From: Sphingomonadales bacterium
GTDB taxonomy: Bacteria > Bacteroidota > Bacteroidia > Chitinophagales > Chitinophagaceae
DNA: 64,000 bases
Direction of reading: 5' to 3'
NCBI GenBank assembly: GCA_016872155.1
Contig: VHBB01000003.1
Span: 124,001 to 188,000, forward strand
In this document: positions 9,821-18,451 of the stretch, in pieces
How positions within the stretch are numbered: the stretch's first letter is position 1
Layout: each line of letters begins with the position of its first letter
Position numbers and translations under genes: made by a program
The notes under the pieces: generated by a model
The model's database searches: none
Seen by the model: only the letters and a program-made list of their open reading frames with translations
Told to the model about the DNA's origin: nothing

Positions 9821-10888
9821 ATGAAAAAATACACACCCGGTGTTTTATTTGGCGAAGAGCTCGCTGCCCTTTACAAAGATGCCAAAGACAATCAATTTGC
9901 CTTACCCGCGGTCAATACCATTGGCACCAACAGTATCAATGCCACGCTCGAAACGGCGGCCAAGGTCAACTCACCGGTCATTATTCAATTCTCGAATGGC
10001 GGGGCTCAGTTTATAGCCGGTAAGGGCATGCCAAACGATCAATTGCAAGGAAATATTCAAGGGGGAATCTCCGGAGCCCTCCATATTCATAATGTCGCCA
10101 AGTATTACGGCGTGCCCGTGGTATTACATACCGACCATGCCTCTAAAAAATGGCTCCCCTGGGTGAGCGGGTTACTCGATGCCGGTGAACAATTTTTTAA
10201 AGAAAAAAAGCAACCCCTGTTCAGCTCACATATGCTCGATTTGAGCGAAGAGCCCATCGAAGAGAACATCAGCAGTTCGGTGGCATTTTACAAACGCATG
10301 AAGCCCCTGGGCATGAGTATCGAAATAGAGCTGGGGGTAACCGGCGGAGAAGAGGACGGCGTTGACAATTCGGATGTAGAAAATTCAAAGCTCTACACCC
10401 AACCCGAAGATGTAGCCTATGCCTTTACCGCTCTGCAAGAAGTAGGTGATTTATTTACCGTAGCCGCCGCTTTTGGTAATGTGCACGGCGTTTACAAACC
10501 CGGCAACGTAGAGCTAAGACCCGAGATCCTAAACAACAGTCAGCGCTACATAGAGACCCAGTTAAAAACAGGGCCTAAACCCGTTTACTTTGTCTTTCAT
10601 GGGGGCAGCGGCTCTCCGCAACACCAGATTCGCGAAGCGATTGGCTACGGAGCCATCAAAATGAATATCGATACCGATCTGCAGTGGGCTTTCTGGGATG
10701 GCGTACTGGCCAATTACAAAAAGAACGAAGCCTACTTGCAGGGACAGTTGGGCAATCCGGAAGGAGAAGAAAAGCCCAACAAGAAATATTACGATCCCCG
10801 CGTATGGCTGAGAAAAGGAGAAGAGGCTTTTTGCAAAAGACTCGAGGTGGCCTTCGAAGACCTGAACTGCATAAACCGAAATCAGTAA
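9821..10888 (+). CDS. fbaA: Class II fructose-1,6-bisphosphate aldolase
   Basis: Zinc-dependent glycolytic/gluconeogenic aldolase (355 aa from the chosen start). Metal and substrate motifs are in order: HTDHASKKW (zinc His and catalytic Asp), EIELGVTGGEEDG, NVHGVYKPGNV (zinc His), VFHGGSGSP and the phosphate-binding IKMNIDTDLQWA. The ATG at 9821 (MKKYTPGVLF) was chosen because the reading frame upstream overlaps the cystathionine beta-synthase stop and encodes no conserved residues. The 3' end overlaps the convergent S41 protease gene by 7 bases. Confidence 0.96.
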   Translation: MKKYTPGVLFGEELAALYKDAKDNQFALPAVNTIGTNSINATLETAAKVNSPVIIQFSNGGAQFIAGKGMPNDQLQGNIQGGISGALHIHNVAKYYGVPVVLHTDHASKKWLPWVSGLLDAGEQFFKEKKQPLFSSHMLDLSEEPIEENISSSVAFYKRMKPLGMSIEIELGVTGGEEDGVDNSDVENSKLYTQPEDVAYAFTALQEVGDLFTVAAAFGNVHGVYKPGNVELRPEILNNSQRYIETQLKTGPKPVYFVFHGGSGSPQHQIREAIGYGAIKMNIDTDLQWAFWDGVLANYKKNEAYLQGQLGNPEGEEKPNKKYYDPRVWLRKGEEAFCKRLEVAFEDLNCINRNQ

Positions 10889-13005
10889 GTAATCGCAACG
10901 GAGCGTTTGATGCTCAGCATATCCTTCATTACCTTAACTCCCTGATCGAGGTAAATATCTTTTTTTAGATTTCCGATCCAGCTATTGAATCGTTCTTGCT
11001 TGGCGGTATCGGGGGCATATTTGTTCTCTTCGCCCGTTAGCGGAAACACCAACAGCGGTGTACGCAGTTGCTGCAACTTCTCGAGCTTCTTAACACTGGC
11101 CTTGACCCTGTCTTGCTCCTGCTGGTACTCGCTGAGCAAAAGAGGATACTTCTTGTCGTTTTGATCGGCCAGCCACTTTGCGGTCTGCCCGATCAAAATA
11201 AAGGTAGAGTCTTGAGCCAATCGCTTTGCTGCCATCTTCTTAATTTCTTCCGAATCAAAGCCCGGTGTCCAAGTAATAAAGCTGGTCTTGGCAATTTGAT
11301 CCCAAGGCAATGCTTCGGGCGTATCTTTTTCGCGCAGCTTCATGTACTCATAATTATCCGGTATTACGATATCGGCCGCTACACCCCGAAGTTGAGTAGA
11401 GGCCCCTGTTATTCTATAGAATTTTTGCAAGGTAAGTTTCACCGAACCCAACTCATCACTAGAGGTAGAGAAGCCATAGATCGGATCAAGGCCAATATTG
11501 CGCTGTACGGTTCCTTTGCCAAACGTAGAGGTGCTGCCAATGACCATCGCCCTGCCATAATCTTGCATGGCCGCGGCAAAGATCTCAGAAGCCGAGGCAC
11601 TGAACTCGTTGACCATAACGACCAGGGGGCCATCGTAGAGCACAGAGCGGTCTCGGTCGCTAAGAACGCTGGCCTGCCGATCACGGTCCTTGACTTGCAC
11701 AATGGGGCCCTCTGGAATAAAAAGTCCTGCCATCTGTACAACATCGTAAAGAGAACCACCTCCGTTGTTTCGCAGATCGAGAATAACACCCGATACACCC
11801 TCTTTCTTTAGCTTTTCGAGTTCTTTGGCCACATCGGTGTAGCAGCGTCTTCCTTTGGGATCATCGAAATTGGCATAGAAATCGGGCAAGAAGATATAAC
11901 CGACCTTGGCATCGCCCTCTTTGAGCACGGCGCTACGGGCATAGCCCTCGTCTTGCACGATCTTTTCCCGAATCATCGAAACTTCTTTCAGGTCACCGGA
12001 GGGCTTACGAATGATTAATCGAACCTCGGTATTTTTCTTTCCTCTAATCAATTTGACGGCGTCGGTGGTCATAAATCCGGTCAGATCGACGGGCTCTTCT
12101 TTTCCTTGCCCGACCTTAAGAATAATATCACCTGATTGAATCTGACCCGACTTGTAGGCGGGGCTACCCGTTACCACACTGGTAATCTTAATAGCACCGT
12201 CGTCGTATTGAAGCATGGCTCCGATACCAAAGAATTCACCGCTCATCTCTTCGTCGAAATAACGTTTGTCTACCGGCGGCATAAACTCGGTATGCGGATC
12301 CATGGTGGTCGTAATGGTGTTGACCAGCAAATTGAATTTATCGTCCTGGTCGAACTTTAAACGAAGCCGATCAAAAGTGCGGTCCATTAGCTTGCTTACT
12401 TTTTCGCGCGACTCTCTTTCGAGCGTAGAATCGGCTTTGTACACAAACCCCTCTTTTCCGTTGTTTTTACTGCGTAGTTCAAGGGCATCAGCATATCGTT
12501 CAAGCGTCATGAACTTAAGCTTTAGCCTCCAACGTTGCATCCGCTCGGCGGTAGACGTCGGAAACGAAAGCTTATCGGCATCCAACTCGGCCTGCTCGCT
12601 TACGGTAAAATCAAAAGGCTTTGCCAAAATATTTTTTGATAGTGTAGCGGCCTCTAGCATACGCGCATTAAAAATCTCTGCCGTCTTTTTAAAGAATACG
12701 ACGGGTGATCCCTTTAGTTCATCATCTATTGTCTTTTCGTAGGCACGCAACTTCTCGATGTCGACGCTCAGCAACATATTTTTTTCGGGGTCCAATTCTT
12801 TGAGATAGCGGTGAAACACCTTTTGAGAGAATGCATCATCGATGGCTTGCGGACTAAAATGTCCTTCTTCGAGCATTCGTCCGACCAGTGCCATAATTTT
12901 TTCGTATCGACCGGGAGGATCGGAGGGGCCTGCTATGCCCACGGCATGTAAGGTCAGATAACCGAGGCCGGCCAGCAACAAAATCAAAATCGGTATTCGC
13001 TTCAT
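10882..13005 (-). CDS. prc: Tail-specific (Prc-type) S41 protease
   Basis: Large periplasmic carboxy-terminal processing protease, 707 aa from the chosen start. The signal peptide is MKRIPILILLLAGLGYL. An N-terminal helical domain typical of Prc/Tsp is followed by a PDZ domain (GIGAMLQYDDG to SGDIILKVGQG). The S41 core has catalytic Ser in NEFSASASEIF and Lys in TFGKGTVQ. A C-terminal tail domain ends near 10.9 kb. Upstream in-frame ATGs exist at 13053 and 13035. The 13053 one precedes the expected transcript start given the TATTTTTG box at 13042-13049, so it is unlikely. Confidence 0.94.
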   Translation of the reverse strand: MKRIPILILLLAGLGYLTLHAVGIAGPSDPPGRYEKIMALVGRMLEEGHFSPQAIDDAFSQKVFHRYLKELDPEKNMLLSVDIEKLRAYEKTIDDELKGSPVVFFKKTAEIFNARMLEAATLSKNILAKPFDFTVSEQAELDADKLSFPTSTAERMQRWRLKLKFMTLERYADALELRSKNNGKEGFVYKADSTLERESREKVSKLMDRTFDRLRLKFDQDDKFNLLVNTITTTMDPHTEFMPPVDKRYFDEEMSGEFFGIGAMLQYDDGAIKITSVVTGSPAYKSGQIQSGDIILKVGQGKEEPVDLTGFMTTDAVKLIRGKKNTEVRLIIRKPSGDLKEVSMIREKIVQDEGYARSAVLKEGDAKVGYIFLPDFYANFDDPKGRRCYTDVAKELEKLKKEGVSGVILDLRNNGGGSLYDVVQMAGLFIPEGPIVQVKDRDRQASVLSDRDRSVLYDGPLVVMVNEFSASASEIFAAAMQDYGRAMVIGSTSTFGKGTVQRNIGLDPIYGFSTSSDELGSVKLTLQKFYRITGASTQLRGVAADIVIPDNYEYMKLREKDTPEALPWDQIAKTSFITWTPGFDSEEIKKMAAKRLAQDSTFILIGQTAKWLADQNDKKYPLLLSEYQQEQDRVKASVKKLEKLQQLRTPLLVFPLTGEENKYAPDTAKQERFNSWIGNLKKDIYLDQGVKVMKDMLSIKRSVAITY

Positions 13006-13041
13006 ATTCAACCAGTATTTTAAGGAGAGAATCATCGGTCT

Positions 13042-13049
13042 CAAAAATA
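13042..13049 (-). promoter_or_regulatory. Candidate -7 promoter box of the prc-type protease
   Basis: Minus-strand TATTTTTG matches TAnnTTTG exactly, 36 bases before the chosen start. It helps to rule out the ATG at 13053 as a start. Confidence 0.45.
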
Positions 13050-13071
13050 GCATAAATTGACGGGTGTTTTT

Positions 13072-13100
13072 TTTGCATCTGCGAAAGTTGCTTACCTTTG
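13072..13100 (+). promoter_or_regulatory. Promoter of tRNA-His (TTTG and TACCTTTG)
   Basis: A -33-like TTTG (13072-13075) and an exact -7 box TACCTTTG (13093-13100) are separated by 17 bases, the Bacteroidota sigma-A layout. The same TACCTTTG precedes the tRNA-Pro gene at 57.3 kb. Confidence 0.65.
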
Positions 13101-13109
13101 CAATTCTTT

Positions 13110-13142
13110 AACCGAAAAGCCTTCACAAGAGGCGTTTTGGTT
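13110..13142 (+). other. Leader hairpin before tRNA-His
   Basis: Arms AACCGAAAAGCCT (13110-13122) and AGGCGTTTTGGTT (13130-13142) pair over 13 positions with one G-T wobble and one mismatch around a 7-base loop. It ends 6 bases before the mature tRNA 5' end, so it would be part of the RNase P-removed leader. A comparable hairpin precedes tRNA-Pro. Confidence 0.6.
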
Positions 13143-13148
13143 AATTAC

Positions 13149-13226
13149 GGTGGCTATAGCTCAGTTGGTTAGAGCATCAGATTGTGGTTCTGAGGGTCGC
13201 CGGTTCGAACCCGGTTAGCCACCCCA
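13149..13226 (+). tRNA. tRNA-His (anticodon GTG), CCA encoded
   Basis: Acceptor arms GGTGGCT and AGCCACC pair, with the extra 5' G (G-1) opposite C73 that marks histidine tRNA. The D-arm CTCAGTTGGTTAGAG, the anticodon stem TCAGA/TCTGA with GTG at 13184-13186, and the T-arm GGTTCGAACC are all intact. The first 20 bases are identical to my memory of the E. coli tRNA-His start. CCA is encoded. Confidence 0.97.
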
Positions 13227-13227
13227 T

Positions 13228-13252
13228 AGACCCCGTCGAGCAGGCGGGGTCT
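13228..13252 (+). terminator. Terminator hairpin after tRNA-His
   Basis: A perfect 8-bp stem AGACCCCG / CGGGGTCT with a 9-base loop begins 1 base after the tRNA CCA. Only a short TT follows, so as an intrinsic terminator it is weak on the T-tract criterion; it may also mark the 3' processing site. Confidence 0.55.
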
Positions 13253-13269
13253 TGTATTACGACATCACT

Positions 13270-13875
13270 ATGCAATACTGGCCAATTTTTCTTATTCTCA
13301 TTTCGGGCTTTATTGGATGGATCACCAATTGGATCGCCATCAAAATGCTTTTTCACCCACGCAAACCCATACGGGTATTGGGATTAACCCTACAGGGCAT
13401 TTTTCCAAAGAACCAATCGCAGTTCGCGCAGAAACTAGGCAAGTTGGTAAGTGGGGAATTTCTATCGTTTGCGGACATCGAAAAAAAAATAAGTGAGCCG
13501 AGCAACATTCAAAAAATGATGCCGCTTATCGAAGCGCACATCGATACCTTTCTCAAAGAGAGATTGAGCGAACAACTGCCCATGATCAGCATGTTCGTAG
13601 GAGAAAAGACCATTACCCGGTTAAAAACTACGTTCTTGCAAGAGATCGAAAATCTGTTGCCCCCGGTCATGAAAACCTATGCCGGTCAACTTCGAACAGA
13701 GCTCGACCTAGAGTCGATTATTACAGAAAAAGTAGCTCATTTCTCTTCTGACCGCCTAGAGGAGTTGCTCTACCAGATTATGGCCAAAGAGTTTCGCTTT
13801 GTAGAATGGGTGGGCGCTATAATCGGCCTGTTGATCGGCCTTGTACAGGTATGGATCAGCAGCTGGGCCCATTAA
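13270..13875 (+). CDS. DUF445-family membrane protein
   Basis: A 201-aa protein of the DUF445 family, of unknown function. The family hallmark GWITNWIAIKMLFHPRKP lies in the first 35 residues, next to the first membrane helix. A second helix is at the C-terminus (VEWVGAIIGLLIGLVQVWI), with a charged helical domain between them that probably faces one side of the membrane. The ATG at 13270 is preferred to a TTG at 13252 that overlaps the tRNA terminator hairpin. It stands alone between tRNA-His and the following outer-membrane barrel. Confidence 0.87.
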   Translation: MQYWPIFLILISGFIGWITNWIAIKMLFHPRKPIRVLGLTLQGIFPKNQSQFAQKLGKLVSGEFLSFADIEKKISEPSNIQKMMPLIEAHIDTFLKERLSEQLPMISMFVGEKTITRLKTTFLQEIENLLPPVMKTYAGQLRTELDLESIITEKVAHFSSDRLEELLYQIMAKEFRFVEWVGAIIGLLIGLVQVWISSWAH

Positions 13876-13972
13876 ACAATTTCCATTCATACTTGTTATG
13901 GACCAGTAGTCCCAAATAAGCTGAGGACCAATAGCTTAAACCCCTTTTCCCGTCTAATTGAAAAATCCCTAC

Positions 13973-16621
13973 ATGAAATACGCCCTTTTGGTTCTTTTTG
14001 CCCTTATCCCCTCACTTATTGCCCTTTCGCAACCCCCAATGGGCATGAGCAGAGGCGGCTCCACCGGCGGGGCCAGACCACAGGTAAATGGCAATTTCTA
14101 CGGAAAAGTGCTAGAGGCGACCAGCGGAAAGCCTATAGAGTACGCCTCGGTGCAACTGCTTCAAAACAAATTTGACTCAGCCACCAAAAAGAGAAAGGAC
14201 CAGGTAATTGCAGGAATGTTAACGCGCTCCAACGGGGAGTTCAGACTCGAGAACATTCCTGCCTTTGGACAATACAAACTTCGAATTAATGTGGTAGGAT
14301 ACACGACCTATGAGCAGCCCATTGGCTTTGACATTAAAATGCCGCAAGGAGGCAACGCCGATTTTTCTTCGATGCTTTCTGCCCTCGACAAAGACTTGGG
14401 CAATATCAAGATCAGCATTGCCGAAAAGACACTCGAGAATGTGACCGTCAACGCAGGCACCTCGGGGCTTCGGTTGGGTATCGACCGGAAAGTATTCGGC
14501 GTCGATAAAAACATCGTCTCAGCAGGAGGAACCGCCATCGATGTTATGCGTAACGTTCCCTCCATCAATGTGGACATAGATGGCAATGTGACCATGCGCA
14601 ATAACACCCCGCAACTTTTTGTGGACGGAAGACCCACCGTGCTAACGCTAGAGCAAATTCCTGCCGATGCCATAGAGTCGGTAGAGATCATCACTAACCC
14701 TTCTGCCAAATTCGATGCCTCGGGTGGCACGGCAGGGATCTTGAACATCATCCTCAAAAAAAATAAACGGGTTGGCTACAGTGGCAGTCTTCGCAGCAAT
14801 ATCGACTCTAGGGCTCGTGTGGGTATGGGCGGCGACATCAACGTTCGTCAGAACAAACTTAATTTCTTTGCCAGTGTAAATGTAAACCAGCGTAAATCGA
14901 TCAGCACCGGACTTACCGATCGAAAGACCCTAATTACCAATCCCAATACATTACTACACCAAGAGGACGAGAGTATCAGCATTGGGTACTTTATGTTCCT
15001 TCGGGCCGGCCTGGACTACTTTATCAATAACCGCAACACATTTTCGGTTTCCGTAAATAAAGGGGGCGGGCAATTCAAACCCACCAGCGAAGGCGATATT
15101 GCCATCGATTCGCTCTTTATCAATCCCAAAAAATCATTGAGTGAGCGCAACTCTTACTCGAGTAGTGAATTCGGATTTACCGGCATTACCACCAGTTTTA
15201 AGCACCTGTTTCCCCGTGCAGGCGAGGAGTGGTCCATCGATCTAATGTATAACCTTAGCAACAGTACCAACTTTAATCAGATTACCACCTTCTATTACGA
15301 TAACCCCTTCTCTTCTTTTGCCAGAACCGCCGCTCAACAACAAGACGGCACCGGCGACAACGACAACCTGGTCATTCAAACCGATTATGTAAGACCGCTC
15401 AGCGACAAATCGAAATGGGAAGCAGGTCTGCGGGCCCAATTGAGGAATGTGGACAATCGAAACGATTTTTACCTGGTCAACGGCAGTACCCTATTTTATA
15501 TTCCGGCCCTCTCTGTCAATTACAATAGCCACGATAATGTACTGGCCGCCTATAGCACCTACTCGAATCAGGTTAAAAATTTTGGCTATCAACTGGGGCT
15601 TCGTGTCGAAAGCAGTCGCTACGACGGAGTACTGCCCGACTTGAATCAAGAATTTAGTATCGATTTTCCGATAAGTCTTTTTCCTAGTGTGTTTCTGACC
15701 CAAAAATTGAAAAAGAATCAGGACCTCCAATTAAACTATACGCGCAAGATCAACCGGCCTAATTTCTTTCAGCTCTACCCTTTTACCGACTACTCCGATT
15801 CACTGAATTTGAACCGGGGCAATCCCAATTTGGTCCCTGAGTTTACCAGTTCGCTCGAGCTCTCTTATCAAAAAACCTTTGCTAACAAAGACAACTTTAT
15901 CGCCTCGGCGTACTTTAAGCAAACCGATAATCTTATAACGCGTTACCAAGACAAAGAGACCAGTGCCACCTCTGGAAAAGAAGTATTGATCAATACCTAT
16001 ATCAATGCCAACAGTAGCTATGTAACAGGCCTCGAGCTGGTCGCTAAGAATAAACTGAAGTCTTGGTGGGATCTGACCACCAACTTTAATCTCTTTACCT
16101 CTGTAATCAAACTAAGCGACCCAACACTGGCCAATATAGATCCATTCGCCTCGTTCTTTATTAAACTCAACAACAGTATCAAACTGCAAAAAAGCCTTAC
16201 CCTTCAGTTATCGGGCGAATACCAGTCTCGCTCGGTATTGCCTCCCGGTGGCAGTGGCGGCGGTGGTGGCGGTCGCTGGGGCGGCGGCATGGGTGGCATG
16301 TTCGGAGGGGGCATGTTCGGTCAGGCCAGTGCGGCACAGGGATATCAAAAGGCCAACTACTTTGTAGATGCGGCCCTTCGCTTTGAATTCGGCAAAAACA
16401 AACAAGCTAATCTTTCTTGGAATATCAATGATATTTTCAGAACCCGCCGTCAACAGATCTTCTCTTCTTCTGCCTTGTTCGTTCAAGATGTATTTCGCAG
16501 AAGAGACCCCCAGCTAATGCGATTGAACTTTGGCTGGCGCTTCGGAAAATTCGATCCCAATTTGTTCAAACGCAAGAGCAACAAATTGATGGGCGAAGGC
16601 ATGGAAAACATCAATATGTGA
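13973..16621 (+). CDS. TonB-dependent-receptor-like outer-membrane beta-barrel protein
   Basis: An 882-aa outer-membrane protein. Signal peptide MKYALLVLFALIPSLIALS is followed by a carboxypeptidase-regulatory-like domain (about 35-130), a plug domain (DVMRNVPSINVDIDG to NPSAKFDASGGTAGILNI) and a long C-terminal barrel of the OMP_b-brl_3 type. An unusual stretch near residues 757-785, encoded at 16241-16326, is almost pure glycine with methionine, phenylalanine and tryptophan; it lies in a predicted late extracellular loop. The N-terminus after cleavage is also Gly/Pro-rich. No SusD partner is adjacent. The substrate is unknown. It overlaps the next gene by 4 bases (GTGA). Confidence 0.9.
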   Translation: MKYALLVLFALIPSLIALSQPPMGMSRGGSTGGARPQVNGNFYGKVLEATSGKPIEYASVQLLQNKFDSATKKRKDQVIAGMLTRSNGEFRLENIPAFGQYKLRINVVGYTTYEQPIGFDIKMPQGGNADFSSMLSALDKDLGNIKISIAEKTLENVTVNAGTSGLRLGIDRKVFGVDKNIVSAGGTAIDVMRNVPSINVDIDGNVTMRNNTPQLFVDGRPTVLTLEQIPADAIESVEIITNPSAKFDASGGTAGILNIILKKNKRVGYSGSLRSNIDSRARVGMGGDINVRQNKLNFFASVNVNQRKSISTGLTDRKTLITNPNTLLHQEDESISIGYFMFLRAGLDYFINNRNTFSVSVNKGGGQFKPTSEGDIAIDSLFINPKKSLSERNSYSSSEFGFTGITTSFKHLFPRAGEEWSIDLMYNLSNSTNFNQITTFYYDNPFSSFARTAAQQQDGTGDNDNLVIQTDYVRPLSDKSKWEAGLRAQLRNVDNRNDFYLVNGSTLFYIPALSVNYNSHDNVLAAYSTYSNQVKNFGYQLGLRVESSRYDGVLPDLNQEFSIDFPISLFPSVFLTQKLKKNQDLQLNYTRKINRPNFFQLYPFTDYSDSLNLNRGNPNLVPEFTSSLELSYQKTFANKDNFIASAYFKQTDNLITRYQDKETSATSGKEVLINTYINANSSYVTGLELVAKNKLKSWWDLTTNFNLFTSVIKLSDPTLANIDPFASFFIKLNNSIKLQKSLTLQLSGEYQSRSVLPPGGSGGGGGGRWGGGMGGMFGGGMFGQASAAQGYQKANYFVDAALRFEFGKNKQANLSWNINDIFRTRRQQIFSSSALFVQDVFRRRDPQLMRLNFGWRFGKFDPNLFKRKSNKLMGEGMENINM

Positions 16622-17739
16622 TCGAAAAAAAGACGATACATATTGTCTGTCCCGAGGCCCCCTGGCCCCTGACCAGCGGAAGCCGCATCGACATGTTTTA
16701 CCGCATACGCTGTTTGCACGATGCAGGGCTGACCATCCTTTTACACTATTTTTCGGCGTCGGAGGGCCTTCATCCCACAGAGCTCAACCCCTATTGTAAG
16801 GCCATCTATATTTATCCCCTAGAAAAAGGAAGATCCCGTCAGTGGCCCGAAAGCATCAGACTTCGCTCCCACCCGGCCTTACTGGCCCGCCTACAAGAAG
16901 ACCAGCATCTCATCCTTTTAGAAGGGCTTTCTTGTTGCGGACATCTTACTGCCTTATGTGGTTCGCAAAGAAAGATCTTGGTGAGGATACAGCAATTACG
17001 GCATCGCCATTTACTAGAAAAAGGAACGCAGACTAGAAATCCTCTACTCTGGCTGCGGTGGTTTATCGAAAGAAAAAAACTCTTACACATTAAACGTCAT
17101 TTACCCGCCGGGGTACGCTATGCCTGTAGCAACGAGGAGCAGGCTACTTATTACCGCGAAAAACTGGGCATGCCCGATACGGTGGTATTGCCGGTCTTTT
17201 CTCCGTACACCGAGGTTCGGGCCAAGGAGGGCGTAGGAAGTTTCTGTCTCTTTCAGGGAGATCTTTCCGAAAAAGAAACCGAAAAAATGCTGGTGTGGCT
17301 GCTGACCAAGGTATTCTCCAGAGTGTCGATTCCCTTTGTGATCGCCGGCCATCACCCTTCTTCACGAATAGAGAAACTGGTACATCTTTACCAACATACC
17401 TGTCTGGTGGCCAATCCCGGAGAAGCTGAACTCGACGATCTCATCCAAAAAGCACAAACCAATGTATTACCCTCTTCGGTTAGTGCGGGTACCAGCCTTC
17501 GCATACTGCATGCGCTCGCTTTGGGTAAACATTGTATCTGTAATGCCAAGGCGTTAAAAAACTCCACGCTTAAAGAGGCCTGTTATAGTGCGGAGACCGC
17601 TACAGGAATAGCGTCGCTGATTACGCAGTTGCAACATCGGCCCTTTGGGCAAGAAGAGATTACACTTCGAAAAAAATTATTGAAAGAAAACTTCGATACG
17701 ACAAAAAGCACGGCGGCCCTTATTGAATACCTAGTGTAG
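16618..17739 (+). CDS. Glycosyltransferase-like protein (GT-B fold, probable GT4)
   Basis: A 373-aa soluble protein that looks like a divergent GT-B glycosyltransferase. The N-terminus (IHIVCPEAPWPLTSGSRIDMF) has the Rossmann strand followed by the PxxSGxR loop common in GT4 enzymes. The second half has FQGDLSEKE, FVIAGHHP, and an acceptor/nucleotide region NVLPSSVSAGTSLRILHALALGKHCICN that corresponds to the usual E-x7-E block, but the paired glutamates are not clear. It starts with GTG overlapping the preceding barrel's TGA stop, so translation may be coupled. Its end overlaps ftsE by 20 bases. Substrates are unknown. Confidence 0.75.
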   Translation: MIEKKTIHIVCPEAPWPLTSGSRIDMFYRIRCLHDAGLTILLHYFSASEGLHPTELNPYCKAIYIYPLEKGRSRQWPESIRLRSHPALLARLQEDQHLILLEGLSCCGHLTALCGSQRKILVRIQQLRHRHLLEKGTQTRNPLLWLRWFIERKKLLHIKRHLPAGVRYACSNEEQATYYREKLGMPDTVVLPVFSPYTEVRAKEGVGSFCLFQGDLSEKETEKMLVWLLTKVFSRVSIPFVIAGHHPSSRIEKLVHLYQHTCLVANPGEAELDDLIQKAQTNVLPSSVSAGTSLRILHALALGKHCICNAKALKNSTLKEACYSAETATGIASLITQLQHRPFGQEEITLRKKLLKENFDTTKSTAALIEYLV

Positions 17740-18409
17740 CATTGTCAATGACCTTACCCTGCTCGGTGCGAATAAGACGGGCAGGAAATTTCTGTACAAC
17801 AATATAGTCGTGCGTAGCCATCACCACGGTGGTGTTATAATCGCGAGAAATATGAAACAACAACTTCATGATCTCGTCCGAGGTTTCCGGATCGAGATTT
17901 CCGGTAGGCTCATCGGCCAAGATCAGTTTGGGAGAGTTGAGTAGGGCACGTGCAATATCGACTCGTTGCTGCTCTCCGCCACTTAATTCGAAGGGCATCT
18001 TGAACCCCTTAGACTTAAGTCCCACCTTGTCGAGTACATCAGCGATCTTTTCGTTCATCAGACGCTCGTCGGTCCAACCGGTGGCGCGCAGGACGAACTT
18101 GAGATTATCATTTACGTTTCGATCGGTTAGCAACTGAAAATCTTGAAAGACCACCCCCAGATTACGACGCAGATAGGGGACTTTTTTCCAATCGAGTCCC
18201 CTTAACGAAAAACCGGCCACCGTAGCCTCTCCTTCGGTCAGCGGTAATTCTCCATAGAGCGTTTTGAGCAAACTCGATTTGCCCGTTCCGGTCTTTCCGA
18301 CCAGGTACACAAATTCTCCTTTGTTGACCTGCAAATGCACATCGGCCAACACTAAACCGGAACCCTGGTAAATATTTACATGTCGTAGATCAATTATGGC
18401 GTCTGACAT
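17720..18409 (-). CDS. ftsE: Cell-division ABC transporter ATPase FtsE
   Basis: Cytoplasmic ATPase that with FtsX controls peptidoglycan hydrolases at the septum. Walker A GKTGTGKS (38-45), Q-loop FQDFQL (about 88-93), ABC signature LSGGEQQR (142-149), Walker B LILADE (162-167) and the H-loop ATHD are all intact. The 229-aa length and the N-terminal [11 protein letters not shown] fit FtsE better than LolD, although the two are hard to separate by sequence alone. FtsX is not next to it here, as often in Bacteroidota. It follows purM by 42 bases on the same strand. Confidence 0.88.
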   Translation of the reverse strand: MSDAIIDLRHVNIYQGSGLVLADVHLQVNKGEFVYLVGKTGTGKSSLLKTLYGELPLTEGEATVAGFSLRGLDWKKVPYLRRNLGVVFQDFQLLTDRNVNDNLKFVLRATGWTDERLMNEKIADVLDKVGLKSKGFKMPFELSGGEQQRVDIARALLNSPKLILADEPTGNLDPETSDEIMKLLFHISRDYNTTVVMATHDYIVVQKFPARLIRTEQGKVIDNATLGIQ

Positions 18410-18451
18410 AGAGAGGTTTTATGTAAAATACTATCATTTATTCGCAATTGG

